Both the position numbers and the translations under genes were made by a program. 64,000 nt of DNA from Stutzerimonas stutzeri. GTDB taxonomy: Bacteria > Pseudomonadota > Gammaproteobacteria > Pseudomonadales > Pseudomonadaceae. Of the stretch, positions 17,414 through 26,124 are shown one piece after another. The DNA lies in the NCBI RefSeq assembly GCF_019090095.1, contig NZ_JAGQFP010000002.1, forward strand, positions 310,001 through 374,000. Reading direction: 5' to 3'. Numbering within the stretch: the stretch's first letter is position 1; every line of letters begins with the position of its first letter. The notes beneath the pieces were generated by a model. It saw only the letters and a program-made list of their open reading frames with translations, searched no databases and was not told where the DNA came from.

Positions 17414-19393
17414 CTAGCGTGCCGCCGTCTGGCTGCCAGCCTTCGGTTCGACCAAGGGGAAGTCGGGGCTGAAGCTGTCCATCAGCCCTAGCAGCTCGAG
17501 CACCTTGCTGGCCTCGCCGTCGACACGGATCTCGCCGCTTTGCAACGCCTTCGCAAAGCTGCTTTCGCCCAGCAGGATGCTATCGAGCGTCTTGCGCGTC
17601 AGGGTCAGCGCGGCGTCCGGGTTGCTGGCCTGGCGATCGGCGAGCCAGGTCAGCGCACTGTTTTGCAGATTCAGCCGAAAGCGCTCGTCGGTATCGGTGA
17701 ATACCCAGTTGATCACGATGTGCTTGCCTTCGGCCTTGGGTCCGTTCAGCCGCACGCCGAGCAGGTCGAAGAACATGCCGGTATCCAGGGAACGGAGCAG
17801 GTCGGCCCGCAGGCGGGGATCGCTGGGAGGGGTTTCGCGTGGTGCGCGTAAATCCTGCGCACCGGACAGGTAAACGTCACGCCAGGGTCCGGATTCCGCC
17901 TGATAGCCCAACTGCTCGAGGGCGTCGGCCTCCAGCTGACGGGCTGCGCGGTTGTCCGGCTCGGCAAACACGGCCTGGCTCATCACCGACGCCACCCAGC
18001 GGTAATTGCCCGCGGCGTAGTCGGCACGCGCGCGCTCGAGTACCGCCTCGATACCGCCCATGTACTCGATGGTCTTGCGTGCTGCATCGACCGGGGCGGG
18101 TGGGTCCAGGTTGGCCGGGTTGCCGTCGTACCAGCCCAGATACCGCTGATAGACACCGCGCGCGTTATGGCGAAGGGTGCCGTAGTAACCGCGGGCATAC
18201 CAGCGGTTGGCCAGGCTCGTTGGCAGTTGCAAGGCCTCGGCGATCTCTCCGGGTCGGTAGCCCTGGTTCATCAGCCGCACCGTCTGGTCGTGAATGTATT
18301 TGTAGAGGTCGCGCTGGCCCGCGAGGAATTCTTGAGCGTGCGCGCTATCCCAAACCGGCCAATGGTGCTGCGCAATGATCACATCGCTGATCGGGCCGTA
18401 GCGATCCAGCGCCTCGTCGATATAACGCGACCATTGGCTGGCATCCCGCACCTCTGCGCCGCGCAAGGTATAGACGTTGTGCATCTGCTGAGAGGTGAGC
18501 TCGGCGGTGTTCAGCACGCGCTGGGCTGGGAAATACATCATCATCTCGGCCGGGGCCTCGCTTTCCGGGGCGAGCTGGAAGTCGATGTCTACCCCGTCGA
18601 TCCGGCGAACGCCATTCTCGCTGATCAGGTCGGTCGGCTGGATGAGCGTCAGAGGACCGCGCGCGAGCCCCTTGCCGAGCCCGGTGTCGATGTGGCCTTG
18701 CGGGTCGATCGGCAGGTCGGTGCCGTACATGTAGCGGGCGCGACGGGTCATGGCATTGCCGGCGATGACGTTCTCGCTGACCGCATGCTCCATGAACCCG
18801 GTCGGTGCATAGATGTGCACCGCGCCGGCATCCACCTCGGCCTGGCTGGTTACGCCCTTGACGCCACCGAAGTGGTCGACGTGGCTGTGCGTGTAGATGA
18901 CCGCCACCACCGGCCGGTCCGCTCGGTGTTGGCGATACAGGGCCAGCGCTGCCCGTGCAGTGGCGGGGGTGAGCAGCGGGTCGATGATGATCAGCCCGGT
19001 CTTGCCCTCGACGATGGTCATGTTGGCCAGGTCCATCCCGCGTACCTGATAGATGTCATCGGTGATGCGGAACAGACCATGAATGGCGTTGAGTCGGGCT
19101 TGCCGCCAAAGGCTGGGATTGACGCTGGGTGGCGCCTGCTCTTCGTTCAGGAAGGCGTACGGCTTGTTGCTCCAGGCGCGCTGGCCGTTGCCGTCGCTCA
19201 CCTCGGCGTCTGGCAGCGCGGCCATGAAGCCGCGCTGGGCATCTTCAAAGGCTTGTCGGTCGCTGAAATCCAGCTGGCCAGCTACGGCGGCGTTCGCGTC
19301 GCGAGTAGCGGCGGTGGCGGGACCAGCTTCGGCATGGGCGACCGCCGCGAACGAAACGATCGCCGCAATGGCACTGATAAGACGCGTCGACAT
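17414..19393 (-). CDS. sdsA1: SdsA1-type alkyl/aryl sulfatase
   Basis: 659 residues, normal for SdsA1. Signal peptide about 1-21 (VAHA). A metallo-beta-lactamase domain carries the binuclear zinc motif H169-x-H171-x-D173-H174 (YTHSHVDHFGG) and a later IIAQHHWPVWDS. A dimerisation segment with LANRWYARGYYGTLRHNARGVYQRYLGWYDGNPANL follows, then a C-terminal SCP2-like domain (about 530-650) that recruits alkyl chains. It hydrolyses primary alkyl sulfates such as SDS in the periplasm, releasing sulfate and alcohol. It is divergent from a LysR gene, as in the sdsA/sdsB pair of Pseudomonas. Confidence 0.92.
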   Translation of the reverse strand: MSTRLISAIAAIVSFAAVAHAEAGPATAATRDANAAVAGQLDFSDRQAFEDAQRGFMAALPDAEVSDGNGQRAWSNKPYAFLNEEQAPPSVNPSLWRQARLNAIHGLFRITDDIYQVRGMDLANMTIVEGKTGLIIIDPLLTPATARAALALYRQHRADRPVVAVIYTHSHVDHFGGVKGVTSQAEVDAGAVHIYAPTGFMEHAVSENVIAGNAMTRRARYMYGTDLPIDPQGHIDTGLGKGLARGPLTLIQPTDLISENGVRRIDGVDIDFQLAPESEAPAEMMMYFPAQRVLNTAELTSQQMHNVYTLRGAEVRDASQWSRYIDEALDRYGPISDVIIAQHHWPVWDSAHAQEFLAGQRDLYKYIHDQTVRLMNQGYRPGEIAEALQLPTSLANRWYARGYYGTLRHNARGVYQRYLGWYDGNPANLDPPAPVDAARKTIEYMGGIEAVLERARADYAAGNYRWVASVMSQAVFAEPDNRAARQLEADALEQLGYQAESGPWRDVYLSGAQDLRAPRETPPSDPRLRADLLRSLDTGMFFDLLGVRLNGPKAEGKHIVINWVFTDTDERFRLNLQNSALTWLADRQASNPDAALTLTRKTLDSILLGESSFAKALQSGEIRVDGEASKVLELLGLMDSFSPDFPLVEPKAGSQTAAR

Positions 19394-19464
19394 GGCAGCT
19401 CCTTGGTGGCAGTGGCGTCAGGCCGATAGGCCTCGCATTCGTTGCCACTCTGCCGGCGCACTGG

Positions 19465-19484
19465 TGATAATTCCAATGCAATCA
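19465..19484. promoter_or_regulatory. Candidate LysR binding site between sdsA1 and its regulator
   Basis: Inverted repeat TGAT-N12-ATCA, which contains a T-N11-A type core, in the 117-base divergent gap. It is placed as expected for a LysR activator controlling the sulfatase and its own gene. Short, so only suggestive. Confidence 0.4.
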
Positions 19485-19510
19485 AATACAGAATCCGATG
19501 CAGGACGCGC

Positions 19511-20389
19511 ATGAACGATCTTCGCCAACTGCGCCATTTCGTGGCGCTCGTGGACCATGGACACTTTTCCCGCGCGGCCGATGCCCTGCACTTGAGCCAG
19601 CCGGCGCTCAGCCGCAGCATTCAGGCCCTGGAAGCCGCGCTTGGCTGTCCATTGTTGAATCGCCATAGCCGCGGGATCAGCCTGACGGCCCAGGGGCGCC
19701 TGGTCGAGGCGCATGCCCGACGCCTGTTGCTGGGCAGCCGCGCCCTGATCGAGGCGGTGCAGCAGATCGACAACCTCGAAGCCGGGCAGCTGCGTCTTGG
19801 CGCGGGTCCGTTCCCGGCGTCGCGGCTGGTGCCCGAAGCCCTCGCCAGGCTGGTCGACAGGCACCCGCGGCTGGCGGTCACGGTGACCGTCGGCGATTGG
19901 AGGACGCTGCGCGAGGCCCTGCTCGATGAGCGCATCGAGCTGTTCGTCGCCGATATTCGCGAGCTGGAAAGCGATCCGGCGCTGGAAATCGTGGCGCTGC
20001 CGGTGCATCCGGGCACGCTGGTCTGCCGGCCGGGGCACCCATTGCTTGCCCAGCGCCACGTGAGGTTCGAAGACCTCGCACGTTACCCCTTGGCAGGCTC
20101 GCAACTGCCAGAACCCGTGGAACAGGCGGTGCTGGGCGAAACCGGACGCGAAATGCTCAGCATCCAGTGCGACAACTTCCTGCTCCTGATGAAACTGACC
20201 GAGCAGAGCGACGCGATTTGCCTGGCGCCACGCGATGTCGTCCAGGAGGCGCTCGACGAGGGACGCCTGACAAAACTCGATCCGCTCAGCGAACGACTGA
20301 GCCACCATTCCGCATACGGGCTGGTACACCGACGCGGCCATCAGCTGTCGCCGGCGGGCCATGCGTTGCGTGCGGAAATTTTGCGGTGA
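19511..20389 (+). CDS. LysR-family regulator, SdsB-like
   Basis: 292 residues from the ATG at 19511. N-terminal winged helix-turn-helix (LRHFVALVDHGHFSRAADALHLSQPALSRSIQALEAALGCPLLNR) and a C-terminal effector-binding domain. An upstream in-frame start at 19442 would lie within the divergent control region and is rejected. SdsB activates sdsA in response to alkyl sulfate; the divergent arrangement supports the same job here. Confidence 0.88.
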   Translation: MNDLRQLRHFVALVDHGHFSRAADALHLSQPALSRSIQALEAALGCPLLNRHSRGISLTAQGRLVEAHARRLLLGSRALIEAVQQIDNLEAGQLRLGAGPFPASRLVPEALARLVDRHPRLAVTVTVGDWRTLREALLDERIELFVADIRELESDPALEIVALPVHPGTLVCRPGHPLLAQRHVRFEDLARYPLAGSQLPEPVEQAVLGETGREMLSIQCDNFLLLMKLTEQSDAICLAPRDVVQEALDEGRLTKLDPLSERLSHHSAYGLVHRRGHQLSPAGHALRAEILR

Positions 20390-20559
20390 GCGCAGGTACC
20401 TGGCGAAGACAAAGACGGCGCGGAGGTCGCCCGCAGCCCATCGCGCCAGGCGGTGGTGCAGACCAATTAAATAGGTTTTTAGCGGTTGCCGGGTGTCGGC
20501 TGGTGACACCGGGAGGGCGACATGCGAGCCGTTGAAAACGAGCCCGAATGATCGAAAGA

Positions 20560-20636
20560 TGGCGCATCCGGCGGGATTCGAACCCACGACCCCTGCCTTC
20601 GGAGGGCAGTACTCTATCCAGCTGAGCTACGGATGC
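20560..20636 (-). tRNA. tRNA-Arg (anticodon CCG)
   Basis: 77 bases with an encoded CCA. The acceptor stem GCATCCG/CGGATGC, D-arm (AGCTCAGCTGGATAGAGT), anticodon loop CTCCGAA between CTGCC/GGCAG stems, and T-arm with GGTTCGAATCC are all intact. Anticodon CCG reads the arginine codon CGG. Confidence 0.97.
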
Positions 20637-20964
20637 GTTGCGGGGCGCAATCATACGCATGTCGTTAGCGGTCGTCCATGGCGGTTCGGCGGGCTGGGCG
20701 GCGGAGGGCGGGCAGGCTGCGGTGCGTCGCGGGGCTGCTATCAGGGCGGGCTATGGTTCGTTAATTTTTTCGAACATGGTGTTGCCTGTTGTCGGGCTAT
20801 GGGCCTAGCATTCGTTCGGGATTTCAAACGCTTTCAGGCGATAGGAACCCAGAGCTTGCCGCTCGCTCTGAGGTAGCTCAGGCGGTTCCATCCCCAAACG
20901 CCTCATATCGGCCAGACGGCCTCGGTCCAATTCCCGGTATCACGCCGGCTCTCAGGAGACTGCC
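20637..20964. other. Intergenic region upstream of gabD
   Basis: 328 bases between the divergently transcribed tRNA-Arg and gabD. It includes GTTCG-N10-CGAAC (about 20757-20776), whose left part GTTCGTT is the complement of the AACGAAC motif seen upstream of other polyamine genes here. No small gene was recognised. Confidence 0.35.
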
Positions 20965-22413
20965 ATGCAACTCAAAGACACCACGCTGTTCCGCCAGCAG
21001 GCCTATATCGACGGCGCCTGGCAGGACGCGGACAGCGGCCAGACGATCAAGGTCAACAACCCGGCCAGCAACGAGATTCTTGGCACCGTGCCGAAGATGG
21101 GCGCCGCCGAAACCCGCCGCGCCATCGAAGCGGCCGAGCGCGCGCTGCCGGCCTGGCGCGACCTGACCGCCAAGGAGCGTTCGCAGAAGCTGCGCCGCTG
21201 GTTCGAGCTGATGATGGAGAACCAGGACGATCTGGGCCGGCTGATGACGCTGGAGCAGGGCAAGCCGCTGGCCGAGGCCAAGGGCGAGATCGCCTATGCC
21301 GCCTCCTTTATCGAGTGGTTCGCCGAAGAGGCCAAGCGCGTCTATGGCGACACCATCCCGGGGCATCAGAAAGACAAGCGCATCATCGTGATCAAGCAGC
21401 CGATCGGCGTCACCGCCGCCATCACGCCGTGGAATTTCCCGGCGGCGATGATCACCCGCAAGGCCGGTCCGGCGCTGGCGGCGGGTTGCACCATGGTGCT
21501 CAAGCCGGCAAGCCAGACGCCATTCTCCGCGCTGGCCCTGGCCGAGCTGGCCGAGCGTGCCGGGATTCCCAAGGGCGTGTTCAGCGTGATCACCGGATCG
21601 GCCGGCGACATCGGCGATGAGCTGACCGCCAACCCGACGGTGCGCAAGATCAGCTTCACCGGTTCCACCGAAGTCGGCGCCAAGCTGATGGCGCAGTGCG
21701 CACCGGGGATCAAGAAGGTCTCGCTGGAACTGGGCGGCAATGCGCCGTTCCTGGTGTTCGACGATGCCGACCTCGACGAGGCGGTCAAGGGTGCGATGCA
21801 GTCCAAGTACCGCAACGCCGGGCAGACCTGCGTCTGCGTCAACCGCATCTATGTGCAGAACGGTGTGTACGACGAGTTCGCCAGGAAATTCCAGGCGGCG
21901 GTGGAGAAGCTGAAGGTCGGCAATGGCCTGGAAGAGGGCACCGATATTGGCCCGCTGATCGACGACCGCGCGGCGGCCAAGGTCAGGGAGCACATCGAAG
22001 ATGCCGTCGCCAACGGTGCGCAGGTGGTCACCGGCGGCAAGGCGCACCAGATGGGCGGCAGTTATTTCGAGCCGACGCTGATGGTCAACGTGCCGCACAA
22101 CGCCAAGGTGGCCAAGGAAGAAACCTTCGGTCCGCTGGCGCCGCTGTTCCGCTTCGAAGACGAAGCCGAGGGCATCGCCCTGGCCAACGATACCGAGTTC
22201 GGCCTGGCCGCCTACTTCTATGCTCGCGACCTGGGGCGCGTATTCCGCGTGGCCGAGGCCATCGAGTCAGGGATGATCGGTATCAACACCGGAATGATCT
22301 CCACCGAGGTGGCGCCGTTCGGCGGCGTGAAGTCGTCCGGCCTGGGCCGTGAAGGCTCCAAATACGGCATCGAGGATTATCTGGAGATCAAGTATCTCTG
22401 CCTCGGGCTGTAA
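20965..22413 (+). CDS. gabD: NADP-dependent succinate-semialdehyde dehydrogenase
   Basis: 482 residues, the standard GabD length. Aldehyde dehydrogenase fold with general base E255 (LELGGNAPF) and catalytic C289 (GQTCVC); NADP site region around PWNFPAAMITRKAGPALAAGC. It oxidises succinate semialdehyde to succinate, the last step of GABA, putrescine and arginine catabolism. GabT is not adjacent, unlike many pseudomonads where gabDT form an operon; here the gene stands alone, followed by its own terminator. Other GABA-pathway genes occur later in the window (aminotransferase, kauB, spuI/spuA, aguBA). Confidence 0.93.
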   Translation: MQLKDTTLFRQQAYIDGAWQDADSGQTIKVNNPASNEILGTVPKMGAAETRRAIEAAERALPAWRDLTAKERSQKLRRWFELMMENQDDLGRLMTLEQGKPLAEAKGEIAYAASFIEWFAEEAKRVYGDTIPGHQKDKRIIVIKQPIGVTAAITPWNFPAAMITRKAGPALAAGCTMVLKPASQTPFSALALAELAERAGIPKGVFSVITGSAGDIGDELTANPTVRKISFTGSTEVGAKLMAQCAPGIKKVSLELGGNAPFLVFDDADLDEAVKGAMQSKYRNAGQTCVCVNRIYVQNGVYDEFARKFQAAVEKLKVGNGLEEGTDIGPLIDDRAAAKVREHIEDAVANGAQVVTGGKAHQMGGSYFEPTLMVNVPHNAKVAKEETFGPLAPLFRFEDEAEGIALANDTEFGLAAYFYARDLGRVFRVAEAIESGMIGINTGMISTEVAPFGGVKSSGLGREGSKYGIEDYLEIKYLCLGL

Positions 22414-22431
22414 AACGCCCCGCAGTACCAG

Positions 22432-22467
22432 AAGGAGCCAGTCCCGTCCGGGGCTGGCTCCTTTTTT
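22432..22467 (+). terminator. Rho-independent terminator of gabD
   Basis: Stem AAGGAGCCAG/CTGGCTCCTT followed by a T-run, 18 bases after the gabD stop. Confidence 0.9.
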
Positions 22468-22720
22468 CGTTTATGGCGGCTTATCCCGCTGGTCAATAAG
22501 CCGAGCCGGTAGCGCCCAATCGCGCGAGGGTCTGCTGTTATTTGCGGACTGCGGGTATCCGAGCACCTCACTGGCGCGCCCCGAGCGCCGCTATCACCAG
22601 CGAAGACGGTGACGCGCGGGCGCGATGCAACGTTGTGGCAGTTGTCAGTCGATGTGATTGTTGCCACGCTCTCGACATGCAGAAATGAGTCGACTATTCT
22701 GCTGTGCGAAACATAGTTCC

Positions 22721-22750
22721 GTGAAATTACAAATCCAATCATCATTTCAC
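22721..22750. promoter_or_regulatory. Inverted repeat upstream of the beta-oxidation operon
   Basis: Perfect 7-base arms GTGAAAT and ATTTCAC separated by 16 bases, ending 16 bases before the first gene. Just upstream (about 22708-22720), GAAACATAGTTCC loosely resembles the GAAAC-N-GTTTC form of fatty-acid regulator PsrA sites, with a mismatch. The rest of the gap from 22468 shows nothing recognisable. Confidence 0.4.
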
Positions 22751-22766
22751 AAAGCGGAGGCCTGTC

Positions 22767-24872
22767 ATGTCGGACGCCGTACGGCTCGAACGTCAGGGCG
22801 AGATTGCTCTGATCACGGTCAACAACCCACCGGTCAATGCGCTCGGCCATTCCGTGCGCGAAGGCTTGCTGCATGCTTTTCAGAGCGCCGAGGCGGACCC
22901 GCAGGTGCGCGCCGTGGTGCTGGTCTGCGAAGGCAATACGTTCATCGCCGGCGCTGACATCAAGGAATTCGGCAAGCCGCCGCAGGCGCCGAGCCTGCCG
23001 GAGGTGATCGAGGTCATCGAGGGTTCTGGCAAGCCGAGCGTCGCCGTGATCCATGGCACGGCCCTGGGTGGCGGCCTGGAAGTCGCGTTGGGCTGCCATT
23101 ACCGCATCGCCCGCAAGGACGCCAAGGTCGGCTTGCCGGAAGTGAAGCTGGGCCTCTTGCCCGGCGCTGGGGGTACGCAGCGCCTGCCACGCCTGGCGGG
23201 CGTCGCCAAGGCGCTCGACATGATCGTCAGCGGCACGCCGATCGGTGCGGCCGAGGCCGTCGAGCACAACATCGTCGATGAGCTGTTCGACGGCGAGCTG
23301 GCTGAGGCGGGTATCAGCTTTGCGCGCCGCCTGCTCAATGCCGACCGCGGCCCGCGTCGCAGCGGCGAGCAAACCTTCGGTCTGGAAGGCGCCGACAACG
23401 AGGCGCTGATCCGCGCCAAGCATGCCGAAGTCGCCAAGCGCATGCCGGGGCTGTTCTCGCCGCTGCGCTGCATCGCGGCAGTCGAAGCGGCGACCCAGCT
23501 GCCGCTGGCCGAGGGCCTCAAGCGCGAGCGTGAGCTATTCGCCGAGTGCCTGAACTCACCGCAACGCGGCGCGCTGATCCATTCCTTCTTCGCCGAACGC
23601 CAGGCGAGCAAGATCAACGATCTGCCGGCGGATGTGAAACCGCGGGCAATCAACACCGCCGCGGTGATCGGCGGCGGTACCATGGGCGTCGGGATCGCCC
23701 TGTGCTTCGCCAATGCCGGGGTGCCGGTAAAGCTGCTGGAGATCAACGAAGAGGCGCTACAGCGCGGCCTGCAGCGCGCCCGTGACACCTACGCGGCCAG
23801 CGTCAAGCGCGGCAGCCTGACCGAGGAGGCGATGGAAAAGCGCCTCGCGCTGGTCACCGGTGTCACGGATTACGGCGCGCTGGCCGACGTCGACGTAGTG
23901 GTCGAAGCCGTGTTCGAGGAGATGGGCGTCAAGCAGCAGGTCTTCGAACAGCTGGATGCGGTATGCAAGCCCGGTGCGATCCTCGCGTCCAACACCTCGT
24001 CACTGGACCTGAACGTCATCGCCGCCTTCACCAAGCGCCCCGAAGACGTGGTCGGCCTGCACTTCTTCAGCCCGGCCAATGTCATGCGCCTGCTGGAAGT
24101 GGTGCGTGGCGAGAAGACCAGTCATGAGGTGCTCGCCACCGCCATGGCCATCGGCAAGAAACTGAAGAAGGTCTCGGTGGTGGTCGGCGTCTGCGACGGC
24201 TTCGTCGGTAACCGCATGGTCTTCCAGTACGGGCGCGAGGCGGAATTCCTGCTGGAGGAGGGCGCCACGCCGCAGCAGGTCGATGGTGCGCTGCGCAACT
24301 TCGGCATGGCCATGGGGCCCTTTGCGATGCGCGATCTGTCCGGCCTCGACATCGGCCAGGCGATCCGCAAGCGCCAGCGCGCGACACTGCCGGCGCATCT
24401 GGATTTCCCTACCGTGTCCGACAAGCTCTGCGCCGCCGGCATGCTTGGGCAGAAGACCGGCGCCGGCTACTACCGCTACGAGCCGGGCAACCGCACGCCG
24501 CTGGAGAATCCCGAGCTCGCGCCTATGCTCGAAGCAGCCTCGCGGGAAAAGGACATCGAGCGCCGCGAGCTGGACGAGCAATACATCGTCGAGCGCTGCA
24601 TTTTTGCGCTGGTCAACGAGGGTGCGAAGATTCTCGAAGAAGGCATCGCCCAGCGCTCCAGCGATATCGACATCATCTACCTGAACGGCTACGGCTTCCC
24701 GGCCTTCCGTGGTGGCCCGATGTTCTACGCCGACAGCGTTGGCCTGGACACCGTGCTGGCGCGGGTCAAGGAGCTGCACGCACGGTGCGGCGACTGGTGG
24801 AAGCCAGCGCCGCTGCTGGAAAAACTGGCCGCCGAAGGCCGCACCTTCACCGACTGGCAGGCCGGGCAATGA
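22767..24872 (+). CDS. Bifunctional enoyl-CoA hydratase / 3-hydroxyacyl-CoA dehydrogenase (PimF/FadB-like)
   Basis: 701 residues. The N-terminal crotonase domain (about 1-190) has the oxyanion loops NTFIAGADIKEF and ALGGGLEVALGCHYRIA and catalytic glutamates near LPEVKLGLLPGAGGTQRLPRL. The NAD-binding domain (about 295-475) has VIGGGTMGVGIALCFANAG, then two C-terminal 3HCDH domains. It hydrates 2-enoyl-CoA and oxidises the 3-hydroxyacyl-CoA. The 701-residue size and the two acyl-CoA dehydrogenases downstream match pimF of dicarboxylate beta-oxidation better than fadB of the fadBA pair; no thiolase follows. Confidence 0.9.
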   Translation: MSDAVRLERQGEIALITVNNPPVNALGHSVREGLLHAFQSAEADPQVRAVVLVCEGNTFIAGADIKEFGKPPQAPSLPEVIEVIEGSGKPSVAVIHGTALGGGLEVALGCHYRIARKDAKVGLPEVKLGLLPGAGGTQRLPRLAGVAKALDMIVSGTPIGAAEAVEHNIVDELFDGELAEAGISFARRLLNADRGPRRSGEQTFGLEGADNEALIRAKHAEVAKRMPGLFSPLRCIAAVEAATQLPLAEGLKRERELFAECLNSPQRGALIHSFFAERQASKINDLPADVKPRAINTAAVIGGGTMGVGIALCFANAGVPVKLLEINEEALQRGLQRARDTYAASVKRGSLTEEAMEKRLALVTGVTDYGALADVDVVVEAVFEEMGVKQQVFEQLDAVCKPGAILASNTSSLDLNVIAAFTKRPEDVVGLHFFSPANVMRLLEVVRGEKTSHEVLATAMAIGKKLKKVSVVVGVCDGFVGNRMVFQYGREAEFLLEEGATPQQVDGALRNFGMAMGPFAMRDLSGLDIGQAIRKRQRATLPAHLDFPTVSDKLCAAGMLGQKTGAGYYRYEPGNRTPLENPELAPMLEAASREKDIERRELDEQYIVERCIFALVNEGAKILEEGIAQRSSDIDIIYLNGYGFPAFRGGPMFYADSVGLDTVLARVKELHARCGDWWKPAPLLEKLAAEGRTFTDWQAGQ

Positions 24873-24915
24873 GCGCCGCCCGCCTGCAATCCGAACGCAC
24901 CATGAGGACCTTCCC

Positions 24916-26112
24916 ATGAACGTCAACTACACGGCCGAAGAGCTCGCCTTCCGCGATGAAGTGCGCGCCTTCCTGACAAACGAGCTGCCGGCGGACATCG
25001 CTGCCAAGGTCAAGCTTGGCAAGCACATGTCCAAGGAAGACCATCAGCGCTGGCAGCAGATCCTGGTCAAGCGCGGCTGGTACGCGCCGGGCTGGCCGGT
25101 GGAGCTGGGCGGCACCACCTGGGGCCCGGTCGAGAAGCACATCTTCGACGAGGAGTGCGCCGCGTTCGGTGCGCCGCGCAGCGTGCCCTTCGGCGTCAAC
25201 ATGGTCGCGCCGGTGATCATCAAGTTCGGCACCCAGCAGCAGAAAGACTACTACCTGCCGCGCATCCTCTCGGGTGAAGACTGGTGGTGCCAGGGCTATT
25301 CCGAACCGGGCGCCGGCTCCGACCTGGCAAGCCTGAAGACCCGTGCGGTGCGTGACGGCGACCACTATGTGGTCAACGGCCAGAAGACTTGGACCACCCT
25401 CGGCCAGCACGCCAACATGATCTTCTGCCTGGTGCGCACCGATCCTGAAGCCCAGCAGCAGCGCGGCATCAGCTTCCTGCTGATCGACATGAGCACGCCA
25501 GGCATCAGCGTGCGGCCGATCATCACCCTGGACGGCGACCATGAGGTCAACGAAGTCTTCTTCGACAACGTCCGCGTGCCGGTGGAAAACCTCGTCGGCG
25601 AGGAAAACCAGGGCTGGACCTGCGCCAAGTACCTGCTGACCCACGAGCGCACCGGCCTGGCCGGCATCGGCGCGTCGAAGGCTGCGCTGGCGCACCTCAA
25701 GCGCATCGCCATGAAGGAAGTCTGCGACGGCAAGCCGATGCTCGAAGACCCGCTGTTCCGCGCTCAGGTCGCGGAAGTCGAGATGCAGCTGATGGCCATC
25801 GAGATGAGCACCCTGCGCATTCTCGCCGCGGCGAAAGAGGGCGGTGTGCCCGGCGCCGAGTCCTCGATCCTCAAGGTCAAGGGCACCGAAATCCGCCAGG
25901 CCATCACCAGCCTGCTGCGCAAGGTCATCGGGCCGTACGCGCTGCCGTTCCTCGAGGAAGAGTTGCAGCTGGACTACGACGGCGAGCTGTTGCATGCCGA
26001 CTACAGCGCGTCGCTGGCCGGCGACTACTTCAACATGCGCAAGCTGTCGATCTTCGGCGGCTCCAACGAAATCCAGAAGAACATCGTCTCGAAGATGATT
26101 CTCGAGCTGTAA
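24916..26112 (+). CDS. Acyl-CoA dehydrogenase, PimC-like
   Basis: 398 residues from the ATG at 24916 (GAGGACC upstream); longer readings overlap the preceding gene. Acyl-CoA dehydrogenase N, middle and C domains: YSEPGAGSDLASLKTRA and GQKTWTT (flavin and substrate contacts), GASKAALAHLKRIA, and C-terminal GGSNEIQKNIVSKMIL. The family normally forms FAD homotetramers; in pimeloyl-CoA dehydrogenase, a large and a small subunit work together. This gene resembles the large one and is followed after 12 bases by the small-type one. Confidence 0.88.
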   Translation: MNVNYTAEELAFRDEVRAFLTNELPADIAAKVKLGKHMSKEDHQRWQQILVKRGWYAPGWPVELGGTTWGPVEKHIFDEECAAFGAPRSVPFGVNMVAPVIIKFGTQQQKDYYLPRILSGEDWWCQGYSEPGAGSDLASLKTRAVRDGDHYVVNGQKTWTTLGQHANMIFCLVRTDPEAQQQRGISFLLIDMSTPGISVRPIITLDGDHEVNEVFFDNVRVPVENLVGEENQGWTCAKYLLTHERTGLAGIGASKAALAHLKRIAMKEVCDGKPMLEDPLFRAQVAEVEMQLMAIEMSTLRILAAAKEGGVPGAESSILKVKGTEIRQAITSLLRKVIGPYALPFLEEELQLDYDGELLHADYSASLAGDYFNMRKLSIFGGSNEIQKNIVSKMILEL

Positions 26113-26124
26113 GGGGGCACCGCA

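Noticed and set aside
18167..19429. 420-codon plus-strand frame
   Set aside because: Antisense of the alkylsulfatase gene.
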